Source: Desulfobacula toluolica Tol2
GTDB lineage: Bacteria > Desulfobacterota > Desulfobacteria > Desulfobacterales > Desulfobacteraceae
DNA: 64,000 bases
NCBI RefSeq assembly: GCF_000307105.1
Contig: NC_018645.1
Coordinates: 1,252,578 to 1,316,577, forward strand
Reading direction: 5' to 3'
Both the position numbers and the translations under genes were made by a program. Below the pieces are notes generated by a model. It searched no databases, was not told the DNA's origin, and was given only the letters and a program-made list of their open reading frames with translations. This document shows positions 7,305 to 16,472 of the stretch, piece by piece (within the stretch, counting starts at the first letter, position 1; every line of letters begins with the position of its first letter).

Positions 7305-8699
7305 ATGAAGTCTGTTTTTTTTGTTATGCTGGCAAGTGTGGTGATCTTTTCCGGTTGTAAGACCCTTAAACCGGAACCTGGAACTCTTCTTTCCCTGAAA
7401 ATTCCTGATCGTTTTTCTGTTGATGCAGGCGACAATGATTCCATTGAAAACTGGTGGTTTTTATTTGAAAGTGATGAACTCACTTCATTGATCAATCATG
7501 CAGTGGACCACAATTTTGATTTGAAAATTTTAAAAACAAAGGTAATTCAGGCAAAAGCTAACCTTGAAAAAGAAGAAGCATCTTTTTTTCCTGAACTTGG
7601 GTTTTCATTTGGAGGGCAGAAAAAAGAAACCCGGGTTAAAAATACATACAGCAGCCCTTCTGACTATGATGGCAGCCATTCATGGGACGGATCATTGAGA
7701 GGGGCTTATAATCTTGATGTATGGGGGCAGTCAAATGCCGGGAAACAGGTTGAAATTTTAAGCCTTAAGGCTGCCGAACAGGATTTAAAGTTTTCCACCC
7801 TTGAATTGACGGCACAAATTGCAGAAAACTGGATTGATATCATTGCGGCCCGGCATAAGAAGAGCATATTGGGCAATCAGATCAAAATAAACAACACCCT
7901 GCTGGAACTTCAAACATTAAGATTTGTGAATGGAAAGGCAAATGCTTTGGATGTGTCTCAGCAGCGCGAAGTTCTGGCAGAGGCAAATTCCCAGTTGCCT
8001 TTGCTTGAAAAGCAGGAAAAGTTGTTGTTGAATAACCTGGCCTTTTTATCCGGGAAAACAGATCTTAAGCCTGTTGAAATGACCACCAAAATTCTTCCTG
8101 ATCCATTGCCCCTGCCCAAGGTCGGGATTCCGTCCGATCTTTTAGAAAATCGGCCGGATATACAGGCGGCTGGAATGCGCTTGTCGTCAGGCCAATGGGA
8201 AATTACGGCTGCCAGGGCAGATCGTTTGCCTTCATTTGATTTGACAGCTCAGGCCCTGTTTTCAAGTGGAAAGCTGGATCTTTTGTTTCACAACTGGGTT
8301 TCAACCCTTGCCGGCAGCATTGCCGGGCCGATTTTGGACGGGGGGCTCAGAAAAGCGGAAATAAAAAGACTCAAAGCTGTTGCAGACGAACAATTGACCC
8401 TTTATGCCAGGACAGTTGCCAAAGCCATTGTCGAGGTTGAAGACAGCCTGGTCAGCATCGACAAACAAGCGGCTTATATCCGATTGCTTGAAGAAGAGCT
8501 GGCCGTGGCAAGGTTGACCTTGAAAGATGCCGGGGTGCAATATCAAAATGGCCAGAGCAGTTATCTGGCTTATCTTACTGCCTGGACTCATATTGAGCAG
8601 CTGGAAAGAAAATTGGTGGGTGAGCGAGCAGCACTTATCAAAGAAAGGATCGGTCTTTACAGGGCACTTGGCTGGAATCCGATTCCTGGAACAACATAA
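7305..8699 (+). CDS. TolC/NodT-family outer-membrane efflux lipoprotein
   Basis: This is the outer-membrane channel of a tripartite RND pump. The N-terminus is a lipoprotein signal (FVMLASVVIFSGCK) with the lipid-bearing Cys near residue 19. The 464-residue body shows the two OEP halves, with ENWWFLFESDELTSLINHAVDHN early and VGIPSDLLENRPDIQAAGMRL in the middle, a typical NodT/CusC signature. AGAGG lies at 7288-7292, 12 nt before this ATG and 5 nt before an out-of-frame ATG (7298) that opens only 20 codons. The MFP and RND permease genes follow in the same direction. Confidence 0.85.
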   Translation: MKSVFFVMLASVVIFSGCKTLKPEPGTLLSLKIPDRFSVDAGDNDSIENWWFLFESDELTSLINHAVDHNFDLKILKTKVIQAKANLEKEEASFFPELGFSFGGQKKETRVKNTYSSPSDYDGSHSWDGSLRGAYNLDVWGQSNAGKQVEILSLKAAEQDLKFSTLELTAQIAENWIDIIAARHKKSILGNQIKINNTLLELQTLRFVNGKANALDVSQQREVLAEANSQLPLLEKQEKLLLNNLAFLSGKTDLKPVEMTTKILPDPLPLPKVGIPSDLLENRPDIQAAGMRLSSGQWEITAARADRLPSFDLTAQALFSSGKLDLLFHNWVSTLAGSIAGPILDGGLRKAEIKRLKAVADEQLTLYARTVAKAIVEVEDSLVSIDKQAAYIRLLEEELAVARLTLKDAGVQYQNGQSSYLAYLTAWTHIEQLERKLVGERAALIKERIGLYRALGWNPIPGTT

Positions 8700-8773
8700 A
8701 TCAAGGACACATCTGATTATGGCTTAAGTTTTAAATTTGAGTTAATAACTTAAATCGGTTTGACGATATCAAA

Positions 8774-9979
8774 ATGTTATGGAGTAAGCTTAAGATGAGT
8801 GGTTTAAAAAAAAGGGGGCGCGCAGTCAGACTGATGATAAAAATCGTTCTGCCACTTTGTCTGATTCTGGCAGGCGTTTCAGGTTGGAATTATTTTAAGG
8901 CCCAGGAACCGAAAATGAAAAGAAAACCACCTGAAAAACAGGCCGCTGTGGTGGAGACCATTTCCATGGAACCGGGCAATTATCAAAGTTCGGTTATGGT
9001 TATGGGGACTGTCATGCCGGACAGAAAGATCATATTAAAGTCCAAAGTCGCAGGAGAAGTGGTTGCCATCTCCAAAAAGTTTGTTCAAGGCGGGTTGATA
9101 AAAAAAGGAGAGACGCTTTTAACTCTGGATGATTCAGATTATCGAATAGAAGTTTTAAAAGCCAGGAGTGCTTTTGATAAGGCGTTATCAGATCTTGCCA
9201 TTGAAAAAGGCAGCCAGATGATTGCAAAAGAGGAACTCAAATTAATCAACCAGGCTTCCCAGGGCGAATTAAAAGCCACGGATCTTGCCTTGCGAAAGCC
9301 CCAGCTTGTCAAGGCTAAGGCCGCAGTGGACAGTGCCGGAGCTGACCTTGAAAAAGCACAATTGAACCTGTCCCGGACAAAGGTAATTGTTCCGTTTAAT
9401 GCACTTATTCTTGAAAAACAGGTCAATTTAGGGTCTCTTGTGACAATACAAGGAGTCCTGGCTACACTTGTGGATGTTGATGCCTACCTGGTGGAAGCAT
9501 TGGTTCCGCCTGACCGGCTGGCTTCCATCATGATCGGTGAGACAACCGGCAGCAGGGCCATTATTCAGTCCCAATATTCAAACCAAACCTGGCAGGGAAG
9601 AGTGGTGCGAACTACCGGAAAGATAACCGGCAAAAGCCGTATGGCAGGCGTGATTATTCTAGTATCCGATCCCTTAGGATTAAACCGCAGGGAAAATATA
9701 CCTCAATTATTGCTGGATGATCATGTGAATGTGCGGATTATGGGCGAATTGTTTGAAAATGTTTTTTCCATGCCCAGATCAGTATTGAGGGATAACAATA
9801 CTGTGTGGGTTATTAATTCAGGTATTCTTGAGATCAAGGAAATAACTCTTGCCTGGAAGGAAGACGGGAGGGTTTTTGTAAAATCCGGTATCAGGGCCGG
9901 GGATACCGTGATTACATCAGACCTGCCGGCTCCGGTAAAAGGGATGGCCCTGCAACAGTCATCAGGAGACCGCTCATGA
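8774..9979 (+). CDS. RND efflux membrane-fusion (periplasmic adaptor) protein
   Basis: This adaptor joins the inner-membrane RND pump to the TolC-like channel. It has one N-terminal membrane anchor (VLPLCLILAGVSGWNYF, near residues 25-42), a split lipoyl domain (KSKVAGEVVAISKKFVQGGLIKKGETLL and later LSRTKVIVPFNALILEKQVNLGSLV), a coiled-coil hairpin between them and a beta-barrel after. An in-frame ATG at 8795 with GGAG ten bases before it is an equally good start. The stop overlaps the RND start by 4 nt (ATGA). Confidence 0.88.
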   Translation: MLWSKLKMSGLKKRGRAVRLMIKIVLPLCLILAGVSGWNYFKAQEPKMKRKPPEKQAAVVETISMEPGNYQSSVMVMGTVMPDRKIILKSKVAGEVVAISKKFVQGGLIKKGETLLTLDDSDYRIEVLKARSAFDKALSDLAIEKGSQMIAKEELKLINQASQGELKATDLALRKPQLVKAKAAVDSAGADLEKAQLNLSRTKVIVPFNALILEKQVNLGSLVTIQGVLATLVDVDAYLVEALVPPDRLASIMIGETTGSRAIIQSQYSNQTWQGRVVRTTGKITGKSRMAGVIILVSDPLGLNRRENIPQLLLDDHVNVRIMGELFENVFSMPRSVLRDNNTVWVINSGILEIKEITLAWKEDGRVFVKSGIRAGDTVITSDLPAPVKGMALQQSSGDRS

Positions 9980-12900
9980 GCCATGATACGGATCAAAAGA
10001 TAACAAAAGGCCCGATTGCCTGGATGGCAGGCAATAGCGTTGCGGCCAACCTTATCATGGCAGTGTTGCTTGTTGGCGGACTTTACATGGGATTTAATAT
10101 CAAGCAGGAGGTGTTTCCGGAATTCAGCCTTGACCTGGTTAATATTTCAGTGGCTTATCCAGGTGCAAGCCCGGAAGAAGTGGAAAACGGAATTTTGCTC
10201 GCCATTGAAGAGGCTATCCAGGATCTGGAAGGAATTGACGAAATTACGGCCACGGCCAGTGAAGGCATTGCCTCCATCAGTGTGGAAGCAATGGAAGGAA
10301 CCGATATCAACCGTTTGTGGCAGGAGATCAAAAGTGAGGTTGACCGCATTGGAACCATGCCGGATGAGGCTGAAGAACCCCAGGTGTCAATTGCAGCCAG
10401 AAAAAGAGAAGTCCTCAGACTTGCCCTGTACGGGGATGCAACGGAAACCACAATGCGTGCCCTGGCAGATCAGATTCGAGATGAGCTGCTCATGGATGAC
10501 GGCATAACCCAGGTGGAGCTTGACGGGGTAAGGGACCGGGAAATCCAGGTGGCTGTTTCAGCACAGACCCTGAGGCGCTACGGCATTACCCTTCAGGATG
10601 TGGCACTTACCTTGTCAAGAGCTTCTGTGGAGCTGGGCGGCGGCAGCATCAAGACCCTGGGAGGAGATATCCTGTTGCGGATCAGGGATAGAAAAGACAC
10701 GGCCCGTCAGTATGCACAGCTTCCCGTCATTACATTGGAAGACGGCTCAAGGGTTCTGCTTGAAGATATTGCAACGGTTACCGAGGGGTTTGAGGCGTCT
10801 GATAACTGGGCCTCTTTTAACGGAAAAAGGGCTGTTATCATAGAGGTTTACCGGGTGGGAGATCAGACTCCAACCCAGGTTGCAACAGCCGGGAAAGCAG
10901 TGGTTGAGCGCATCAATGCGTCATTGCCGGATGGAGTGGCACTGACCGTTTTAAGGGATCTTTCCAAAATTTTTGCCCAGAGAGCGGATCTGTTGCTTCG
11001 CAATGCCTATTTCGGGCTTGGACTGGTATTTTTTTTTCTGGCTCTTTTTCTTGAAATCCGGCTGGCCTTCTGGGTAAGCCTCGGGATTCCCATTTCCTTT
11101 CTGGGTTCTTTTCTTTTTCTTGCTCCGACCGTGTTTTCCATTAATATGGTCAGCATGTTTGCCTTTATCGTTACCCTGGGCATTGTTGTGGACGATGCCG
11201 TGGTCGTGGGAGAAAATATTTATTTTTGCAGGCGGCAGGGAATGCCGGTGCTGGATGCTGCAGTCAAGGGAACCAAAGCCGTTGCCATACCCGTTGTGTT
11301 TAGTGTGATCACCAATATGGTTGCCTTTGTTCCTTTGATTTTTATCCCTGGTTTTATGGGAAAAGCGTTTAAAACCATCCCTTTTGTTGTGATTGCTGTA
11401 TTTGCTGTTTCCCTGATTGAAAGCCTTTATATTTTGCCTGCCCATTTGGGTCACAACCGCCGTAGGCCCTTGTTTTTCCCCTTAAATTATCTTGAAAAAT
11501 GGCAGGAACGGTTCAGCATGTTTTTTGAAACACTTGTCAAAAAATATTATGGCGGATTTTTATTTTGGCTGTTGGATCATAGGTATACGGTTATTGCCTT
11601 TGGCATTGCCCTGCTCATGACAACTGCTGGCTTTGTCTCTTCCGGCAGGATGGGCATGGTTATGTTCCCCAAAGTGGAATCTGATTATGCATTTTGTGAA
11701 GCTTTTTTACCCTATGGCACGCCTGCCCAAACCTTAAAAAATGTTGAACAGCATCTTGTTCAAAAGGCCCGTGAGGTGGTTGAAGAAAATGGAAAACAAG
11801 GCCTTTCCACTGGGATTTTTTCCCAGGTCAGCGACAACCGTGTCCGGGTTAGAATTTATTTGACTGATCCCGAAGAGCGACCCTTAAATACGTCACAAGT
11901 AACCAATATCTGGCGAAACAAAACAGGTACGATTCCCGGACTTGAAACCATTACCTTTGAGTCTGACAGAGGAGGGCCGGGGTCAGGGAAAAATTTGACT
12001 GTGAGCTTAAGTCACAGGAATAAAAATATGCTGGACAGGGCAGGGGAGGATCTGGCCAAAAATCTTTCCGGGTATCCCATTGTCCATGATATTGATGACG
12101 GATCAGCCAAAGGTAAAAAACAATTTGATATTACAATGACTCCGGCAGGAAAAAGGATGGGATTGACCTCCAGGGAAGTGGCCAACCAGATCCGTCATGC
12201 CTTTCAGGGAGTGACTGCCTTAAAAAACCAGCGGGGCAGAAATGAGGTCACCGTAAGGGTATGGCTGCCTGAAGAAGAAAGAATGTTGGAATCTACTTTT
12301 GAAGAGTTGGTTCTTCAGGCACCTCAAGGAGAGGTTCTGCTTCGAAATGCTGTGGAAACCATTACAGGCAGGGCCTATACAACCATAAAAAGGACGAATG
12401 GAAGGCGGGAAATTTCTGTCACAGCCAATATCAGACCCCCTTCCCAGGCAGAAAATGTTTTAAGGGACATGAAAAAAGAAATTCTGCCGGATCTTTTAAA
12501 TAAATATCCCGGACTTTCCTATAGTTTCAAAGGACGCCAGGCAGATATCCGGGAAAGCATAACAGCTCTTTTAAAGGGTCTTGGCATTGCTTTGTTCTGT
12601 ATTTTTGCCCTTTTGGCCATACCTTTTAAAAGCTATCTTCAACCTTTTATCATTATGTTCTGTATTCCTTTCGGTATAATCGGTGCAATTGCAGGTCACA
12701 TTATAATGGGATACTCTCTTTCCGTCATGAGCCTTTTCGGACTGGTAGCCATGTCCGGTGTGGTGGTGAATGATTCGCTGGTGCTGATTGATTTTGCCAA
12801 CCGGCGGTATCTTCAGGGGGTGCCCGTCTTGTATGCAGTTCATTCAGCCGGGATACAGAGGTTCAGGCCTATTTTATTGACTACATTGACCACTTGCGGG

Positions 12901-13104
12901 GGGCTGGCCCCCATTATTACGGAAACATCACGGCAGGCAAGATTTTTAATTCCCATGGCTATTTCCCTGGGGTTTGGTATTTTATTTGCCACTTTCATTA
13001 CTCTTATCATGGTGCCGTGTCTGTACATGATTCTTGAGGATATTAAAGGTATTTTTGAATCAAAAGAAAATCAGCAAGAAAAGATATATTTAATGGAAGA
13101 ATAG
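9976..13104 (+). CDS. RND efflux permease (AcrB/HAE family)
   Basis: A proton-driven inner-membrane exporter of 1042 residues, normal for the family. It shows the N-terminal membrane helix, the porter domain opening VNISVAYPGASPEEVENGI, and the TM4 proton-relay pair in GIVVDDAVVVGENI. The second half repeats the pattern (IIGAIAGHIIMGYSLSVMSLFGLVAMSGVVVNDSLVLIDFANRR). It is the third gene of the tripartite operon. Substrates are not deducible. The stop is followed after 12 nt by the Pat-like gene, which may be co-transcribed. Confidence 0.93.
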   Translation: MSHDTDQKITKGPIAWMAGNSVAANLIMAVLLVGGLYMGFNIKQEVFPEFSLDLVNISVAYPGASPEEVENGILLAIEEAIQDLEGIDEITATASEGIASISVEAMEGTDINRLWQEIKSEVDRIGTMPDEAEEPQVSIAARKREVLRLALYGDATETTMRALADQIRDELLMDDGITQVELDGVRDREIQVAVSAQTLRRYGITLQDVALTLSRASVELGGGSIKTLGGDILLRIRDRKDTARQYAQLPVITLEDGSRVLLEDIATVTEGFEASDNWASFNGKRAVIIEVYRVGDQTPTQVATAGKAVVERINASLPDGVALTVLRDLSKIFAQRADLLLRNAYFGLGLVFFFLALFLEIRLAFWVSLGIPISFLGSFLFLAPTVFSINMVSMFAFIVTLGIVVDDAVVVGENIYFCRRQGMPVLDAAVKGTKAVAIPVVFSVITNMVAFVPLIFIPGFMGKAFKTIPFVVIAVFAVSLIESLYILPAHLGHNRRRPLFFPLNYLEKWQERFSMFFETLVKKYYGGFLFWLLDHRYTVIAFGIALLMTTAGFVSSGRMGMVMFPKVESDYAFCEAFLPYGTPAQTLKNVEQHLVQKAREVVEENGKQGLSTGIFSQVSDNRVRVRIYLTDPEERPLNTSQVTNIWRNKTGTIPGLETITFESDRGGPGSGKNLTVSLSHRNKNMLDRAGEDLAKNLSGYPIVHDIDDGSAKGKKQFDITMTPAGKRMGLTSREVANQIRHAFQGVTALKNQRGRNEVTVRVWLPEEERMLESTFEELVLQAPQGEVLLRNAVETITGRAYTTIKRTNGRREISVTANIRPPSQAENVLRDMKKEILPDLLNKYPGLSYSFKGRQADIRESITALLKGLGIALFCIFALLAIPFKSYLQPFIIMFCIPFGIIGAIAGHIIMGYSLSVMSLFGLVAMSGVVVNDSLVLIDFANRRYLQGVPVLYAVHSAGIQRFRPILLTTLTTCGGLAPIITETSRQARFLIPMAISLGFGILFATFITLIMVPCLYMILEDIKGIFESKENQQEKIYLMEE

Positions 13105-13116
13105 GAAATATAAATA

Positions 13117-15549
13117 ATGAGTACACTTAATTTAAACCGGGTGATAAATCCAGGATCAGTTGCTGTTATTGGTGCCAGTACAAAAAAAGGCAGTGTGGGT
13201 GCTTCCATTATAAAAAATATGTTGGCAGGCGGATTTAAAGGGAATATTTTCCCTGTGAATCCAAAGTATAATAGTATCTTTGGAATTAAAACCTTCCCGG
13301 ATGTAGAAGATCTTCCAAACGATATCGACATGGCGGTTATTGCCGTCCCCCTTGCCAGTGTGCCGGATATTCTTAAAACCTGCAGCCAACAGAATATGGG
13401 GGGAGCCGTTATTATTTCTGCAGGGGATGAGATTCCCGGCGGGTTGAGGGAAAAAATTGAAGCTCAGATTAAAAATATTTCTCAAAAAACAGAACTGCGG
13501 ATCATCGGTCCTGACAGTGTCGGGATAGTAAATACGGCTTTGGGAATGAACGCAAATTTGATGCACAGGATACCGCTTCCCGGAAAGGTTGCATTTTTAT
13601 CCCAGAGTGGCGCAGTCTGTTCCGCAGTTTTGGATATGGCCATGCGTGAGAATGTCGGGTTTTCTCATTTTGTGAATCTCGGGTCCATGCTGGATGTTTG
13701 TTTTGCGGATATGATTGATTTTCTCGGGTCAATATATGAGGTGGAAAGTATTGTTATGTATGTGGAAAGTCTTGTGGATATGCGTAACTTTATGAGCGCT
13801 GCAAGAGCTGTGTCCCGTGTAAAACCAATAATTGCATTGAAATCAGATCGTTCAGATCCCTATTCGCCGACATGTGAAAATGATATCTATGATGCGGCAT
13901 TCAAGCGGGCTGGTATTCTTAGGGTAAAAGAATTTGAAGAACTTTTTGATTGTGCTCAATTTCTTGCAAAGCAACGTCGTCCCAGAGGGGCGAGGCTGGG
14001 CATTGTTTCCAATGGCAGCGGGATTGGTGTGATGGCACAAGATGCCCTGGTCGAACATGGACTTAAGCCGGCACAGCTTTCAAGGCAGACGGTTATCTCT
14101 CTTGAAAAGGTGTTAAAGGAAAAGTGGAGCCGGACCAATCCAATTGATCTGTCAAGAGCTTCGTCAGACAACCAGTATATTGAGACTGTAAAAATATGCA
14201 TGAATGCCCCTGAAATTGATGGTTTACTGCTGTTGAGTTCTCCTGTGGGTGCCTATGACTCCGAACCCCTTGCAAGAGAATTGGCAATGCTTTTAAAAAC
14301 AAGTCCCTGTCCTGTATTTACTTCCTGGATGGGCGGACTGGATATTGATCGTTCCAGACAGATTTTCAAGCAGGCAGGCATGGTGACTTATGAAACGCCT
14401 GAACGTGCCGTACGGGCATTTATAAATCTGTATAAATATGGGAAGAATATAGAAATTCTTCAGGAAATTCCGTATCGTAAGGACAAACGGCTTGAAATAA
14501 ACCGGTCCAGGGCGAATCAAATAATTGAGCAGGGCATCATAAAAGGCGGGCGGCTTCCGAAACATCTGGCAAGAGATCTGGTTGCATCTTATGGGATTCC
14601 CGTGGGTGATACCAGGGTTGAACAGGACTCGGATTATGAACTGAACATAAAAACAATCCGTCATAAAATATTTGGTCCTGTTATTCGGTTTGGCGTGGGC
14701 GGTATCATGACGGATGTGTTCAAGGATTTTTCCATGTCATTGCCTCCCCTGAACCGTCAGCTTGCCGTGACAGCCATAGCAGAGACACGGATTTCAAAAG
14801 TGTTTCAAGGGTGTAAGAATATTGAAAAACTGGACGTGGCATTGCTTGAAGAACTATTGATTCGTCTGAGCCGCCTGGTGACGGATTTTCCAGAGATAAA
14901 AGCACTGGATATCAATCCTGTGCTGGTGAAAAATGGGCAGATCAGGGCTGTGGATGGTCATGTGATATTGGATAAGACAAACTTGAAATCTCCGGCTCAC
15001 CTTATTATCAGTCCTTATCCCTATTGGCAGGAAACAACATTCAGTATCGGGGATGATGAAAATATTTTTGTCAGGCCGGTACGGCCAAGCGATGGTCAGC
15101 TGATGTTTGACCTGTTTTTTGATCTGTCTCCTGAAACCGTTTATTTGAGATTTTTTTCCCCCATTAAAAAGATATCCAAACCCATGCTCATTAAATTGAC
15201 CCAGATTGATTATGACAGGGAAATTGCCCTGATCGCATTTTCAGGGTCAAGTCAGAAGAGAAAAATAGTGGGCGTATCCCGTATCATATTTGTGCCTCAC
15301 CAGAAAAAAGGGGAGTTTTCCATTGTTCTGGCCGATGCATTACAGGGAAAGGGTCTGGGAAAAAAATTGCTTTGGCATGCCTTGGTATGTGCCAAGCGCT
15401 TTGGGCTTGAACAGGTCTGGGGACCGGTTATTACAACCAATACTGGTATGCTCAGGCTGGGTCAGAAACTGGGGTTCCGCGTTGAAAGAGATCCTGATTC
15501 TTCAGAATATAAATTGACCATTGATCTTGAAGACCTGGATAAAGTTTGA
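13117..15549 (+). CDS. Pat-like protein: inactive-looking acyl-CoA ligase (NDP-forming) fused to GNAT acetyltransferase
   Basis: In order: a CoA-binding domain (residues ~10-130; VAVIGASTKKGSVG), succinyl-CoA-ligase-like domains (~145-440; FLSQSGAVCSAVLDMA), a shortened ATP-grasp region (~465-615) and a GNAT domain (~640-800; LADALQGKGLGKKLLWHAL). This is the layout of Pat/YfiQ lysine acetyltransferases, which control acyl-CoA synthetases. The phosphohistidine motif SHTGA of active ligases reads SPTC at ~250-253. The ATP-grasp jumps from ASYGIPVGD almost directly to FGPVIRFGVGG, about 80 residues short. At 810 residues it is smaller than usual (~890). Regulatory acetylation is the likely role; target unknown. 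Confidence 0.8.
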   Translation: MSTLNLNRVINPGSVAVIGASTKKGSVGASIIKNMLAGGFKGNIFPVNPKYNSIFGIKTFPDVEDLPNDIDMAVIAVPLASVPDILKTCSQQNMGGAVIISAGDEIPGGLREKIEAQIKNISQKTELRIIGPDSVGIVNTALGMNANLMHRIPLPGKVAFLSQSGAVCSAVLDMAMRENVGFSHFVNLGSMLDVCFADMIDFLGSIYEVESIVMYVESLVDMRNFMSAARAVSRVKPIIALKSDRSDPYSPTCENDIYDAAFKRAGILRVKEFEELFDCAQFLAKQRRPRGARLGIVSNGSGIGVMAQDALVEHGLKPAQLSRQTVISLEKVLKEKWSRTNPIDLSRASSDNQYIETVKICMNAPEIDGLLLLSSPVGAYDSEPLARELAMLLKTSPCPVFTSWMGGLDIDRSRQIFKQAGMVTYETPERAVRAFINLYKYGKNIEILQEIPYRKDKRLEINRSRANQIIEQGIIKGGRLPKHLARDLVASYGIPVGDTRVEQDSDYELNIKTIRHKIFGPVIRFGVGGIMTDVFKDFSMSLPPLNRQLAVTAIAETRISKVFQGCKNIEKLDVALLEELLIRLSRLVTDFPEIKALDINPVLVKNGQIRAVDGHVILDKTNLKSPAHLIISPYPYWQETTFSIGDDENIFVRPVRPSDGQLMFDLFFDLSPETVYLRFFSPIKKISKPMLIKLTQIDYDREIALIAFSGSSQKRKIVGVSRIIFVPHQKKGEFSIVLADALQGKGLGKKLLWHALVCAKRFGLEQVWGPVITTNTGMLRLGQKLGFRVERDPDSSEYKLTIDLEDLDKV

Positions 15550-15581
15550 GGACATTTGTTTTTCAGAGAGACTTTTTGAAT

Positions 15582-15635
15582 CGACTGTAAAAACCGGAAC
15601 AATTTTAAAAATCGGAACGACTGCAAAAAAAAGAA
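15582..15635 (+). repeat. Degenerate 18-nt tandem repeat, three units
   Basis: Three consecutive 18-nt units (15582-15599, 15600-15617, 15618-15635) share an A-rich centre and an end close to CGGAA; units 1 and 3 both begin CGACTG. The array fills most of the gap between the Pat-like gene and pyrF and ends at the pyrF ribosome site. Confidence 0.6.
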
Positions 15636-15645
15636 AGGTGAAGTG

Positions 15646-16377
15646 ATGCAAAAACAAGGTAAGGATTATATTGTTTTTCCGTTGGATTTTTCTTCCTTAA
15701 AGCAAGCAAAAGAGTATGTGAAGCTTCTTGATGGAAATGTGGGAATGTTTAAAATCGGTCTGGAGCTGTTTATTGACCAGGGGCCTTCCATTATTCAAAT
15801 GGTTAAACAAAACAGTGATGCAAAAATATTTCTTGATCTCAAGCTTCATGATATTTCCGCCACGGTTCAAAGAGCCATGGGGCGGGTGGCAAATCTGGGG
15901 GTGGATCTTGTGACTGTGCATTGTTCATCATCCATGGCAATGCTTGAACGGGCAGTTGCAGGAGGAAACGGGAAAACCAACGTTCTGGGCGTTACTCTTT
16001 TAACGGATAATGATGCTGCTACGGTTGAGGCTGCCGGGTTTAAGGATGAGTTTGTAAAAGACACCGATCTTCTGGTCATGCACAGGGCAAAGATGGCATA
16101 TGCGGCCGGGTGTAAAGGTGTGGTCTGTTCTGGAAAAGAAGTTCAACAGATAAAGACTGTTTTTGGAAAAAAATTTCTGGCAGTAACACCGGGGATCAGG
16201 CCTGCATGGTCTCTGCTTGAAAATGATGATCAAAAAAGGGTAACCACACCTGGTCAGGCTGTTGCACTTGGCAGCGACCTGATTGTCATTGGCCGGCCCA
16301 TAAGGGATGCCAATGATCCTGTCAGGGCTGCCCAAAACGTCATTAAAGAAATTGAAGCAGCCCTGAATCTGTCTTGA
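15646..16377 (+). CDS. pyrF: Orotidine 5'-phosphate decarboxylase
   Basis: PyrF converts OMP to UMP, the last step of de novo pyrimidine synthesis. The catalytic motif is DLKLHDI (Asp64, Lys66, Asp69), with IVFPLDF at the start and TPGIRPAW and VIGRPI later, giving a complete TIM barrel of 243 residues. GAAAGGTG ends six bases before ATG 15646; a GTG directly before it (15643) is less likely. The gene is convergent with lysC. No other pyrimidine gene is in the window. Confidence 0.95.
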   Translation: MQKQGKDYIVFPLDFSSLKQAKEYVKLLDGNVGMFKIGLELFIDQGPSIIQMVKQNSDAKIFLDLKLHDISATVQRAMGRVANLGVDLVTVHCSSSMAMLERAVAGGNGKTNVLGVTLLTDNDAATVEAAGFKDEFVKDTDLLVMHRAKMAYAAGCKGVVCSGKEVQQIKTVFGKKFLAVTPGIRPAWSLLENDDQKRVTTPGQAVALGSDLIVIGRPIRDANDPVRAAQNVIKEIEAALNLS

Positions 16378-16430
16378 CCTGAACCTGTCGTTATTGGATA
16401 AGCTTGAGCAGTAAGGCACTCAAAATCCAA

Positions 16431-16472
16431 TTTATTTTTCCTGGTTTATTTTTCCTGGTTTATTTTTTTTGG
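16431..16472. repeat. 14-nt tandem repeat x3 across the lysC stop codon
   Basis: TTTATTTTTCCTGG occurs at 16431-16444 and 16445-16458, followed by a third unit with two changes at 16459-16472. The third unit holds the last codons and stop of lysC (minus strand, TTA at 16460-16462). The array lies between the convergent pyrF and lysC genes. Confidence 0.75.

Noticed and set aside
7298-7360. 20-codon ORF overlapping the TolC-like start
   Set aside because: It has the better ribosome-site spacing, but the length is what chance gives and nothing supports a peptide; noted only under the gene.
10951-11454. 167-residue minus-strand open frame
   Set aside because: It lies wholly inside the RND permease gene, is rich in His, Lys and Asn from the complementary strand of hydrophobic codons, and matches no fold.
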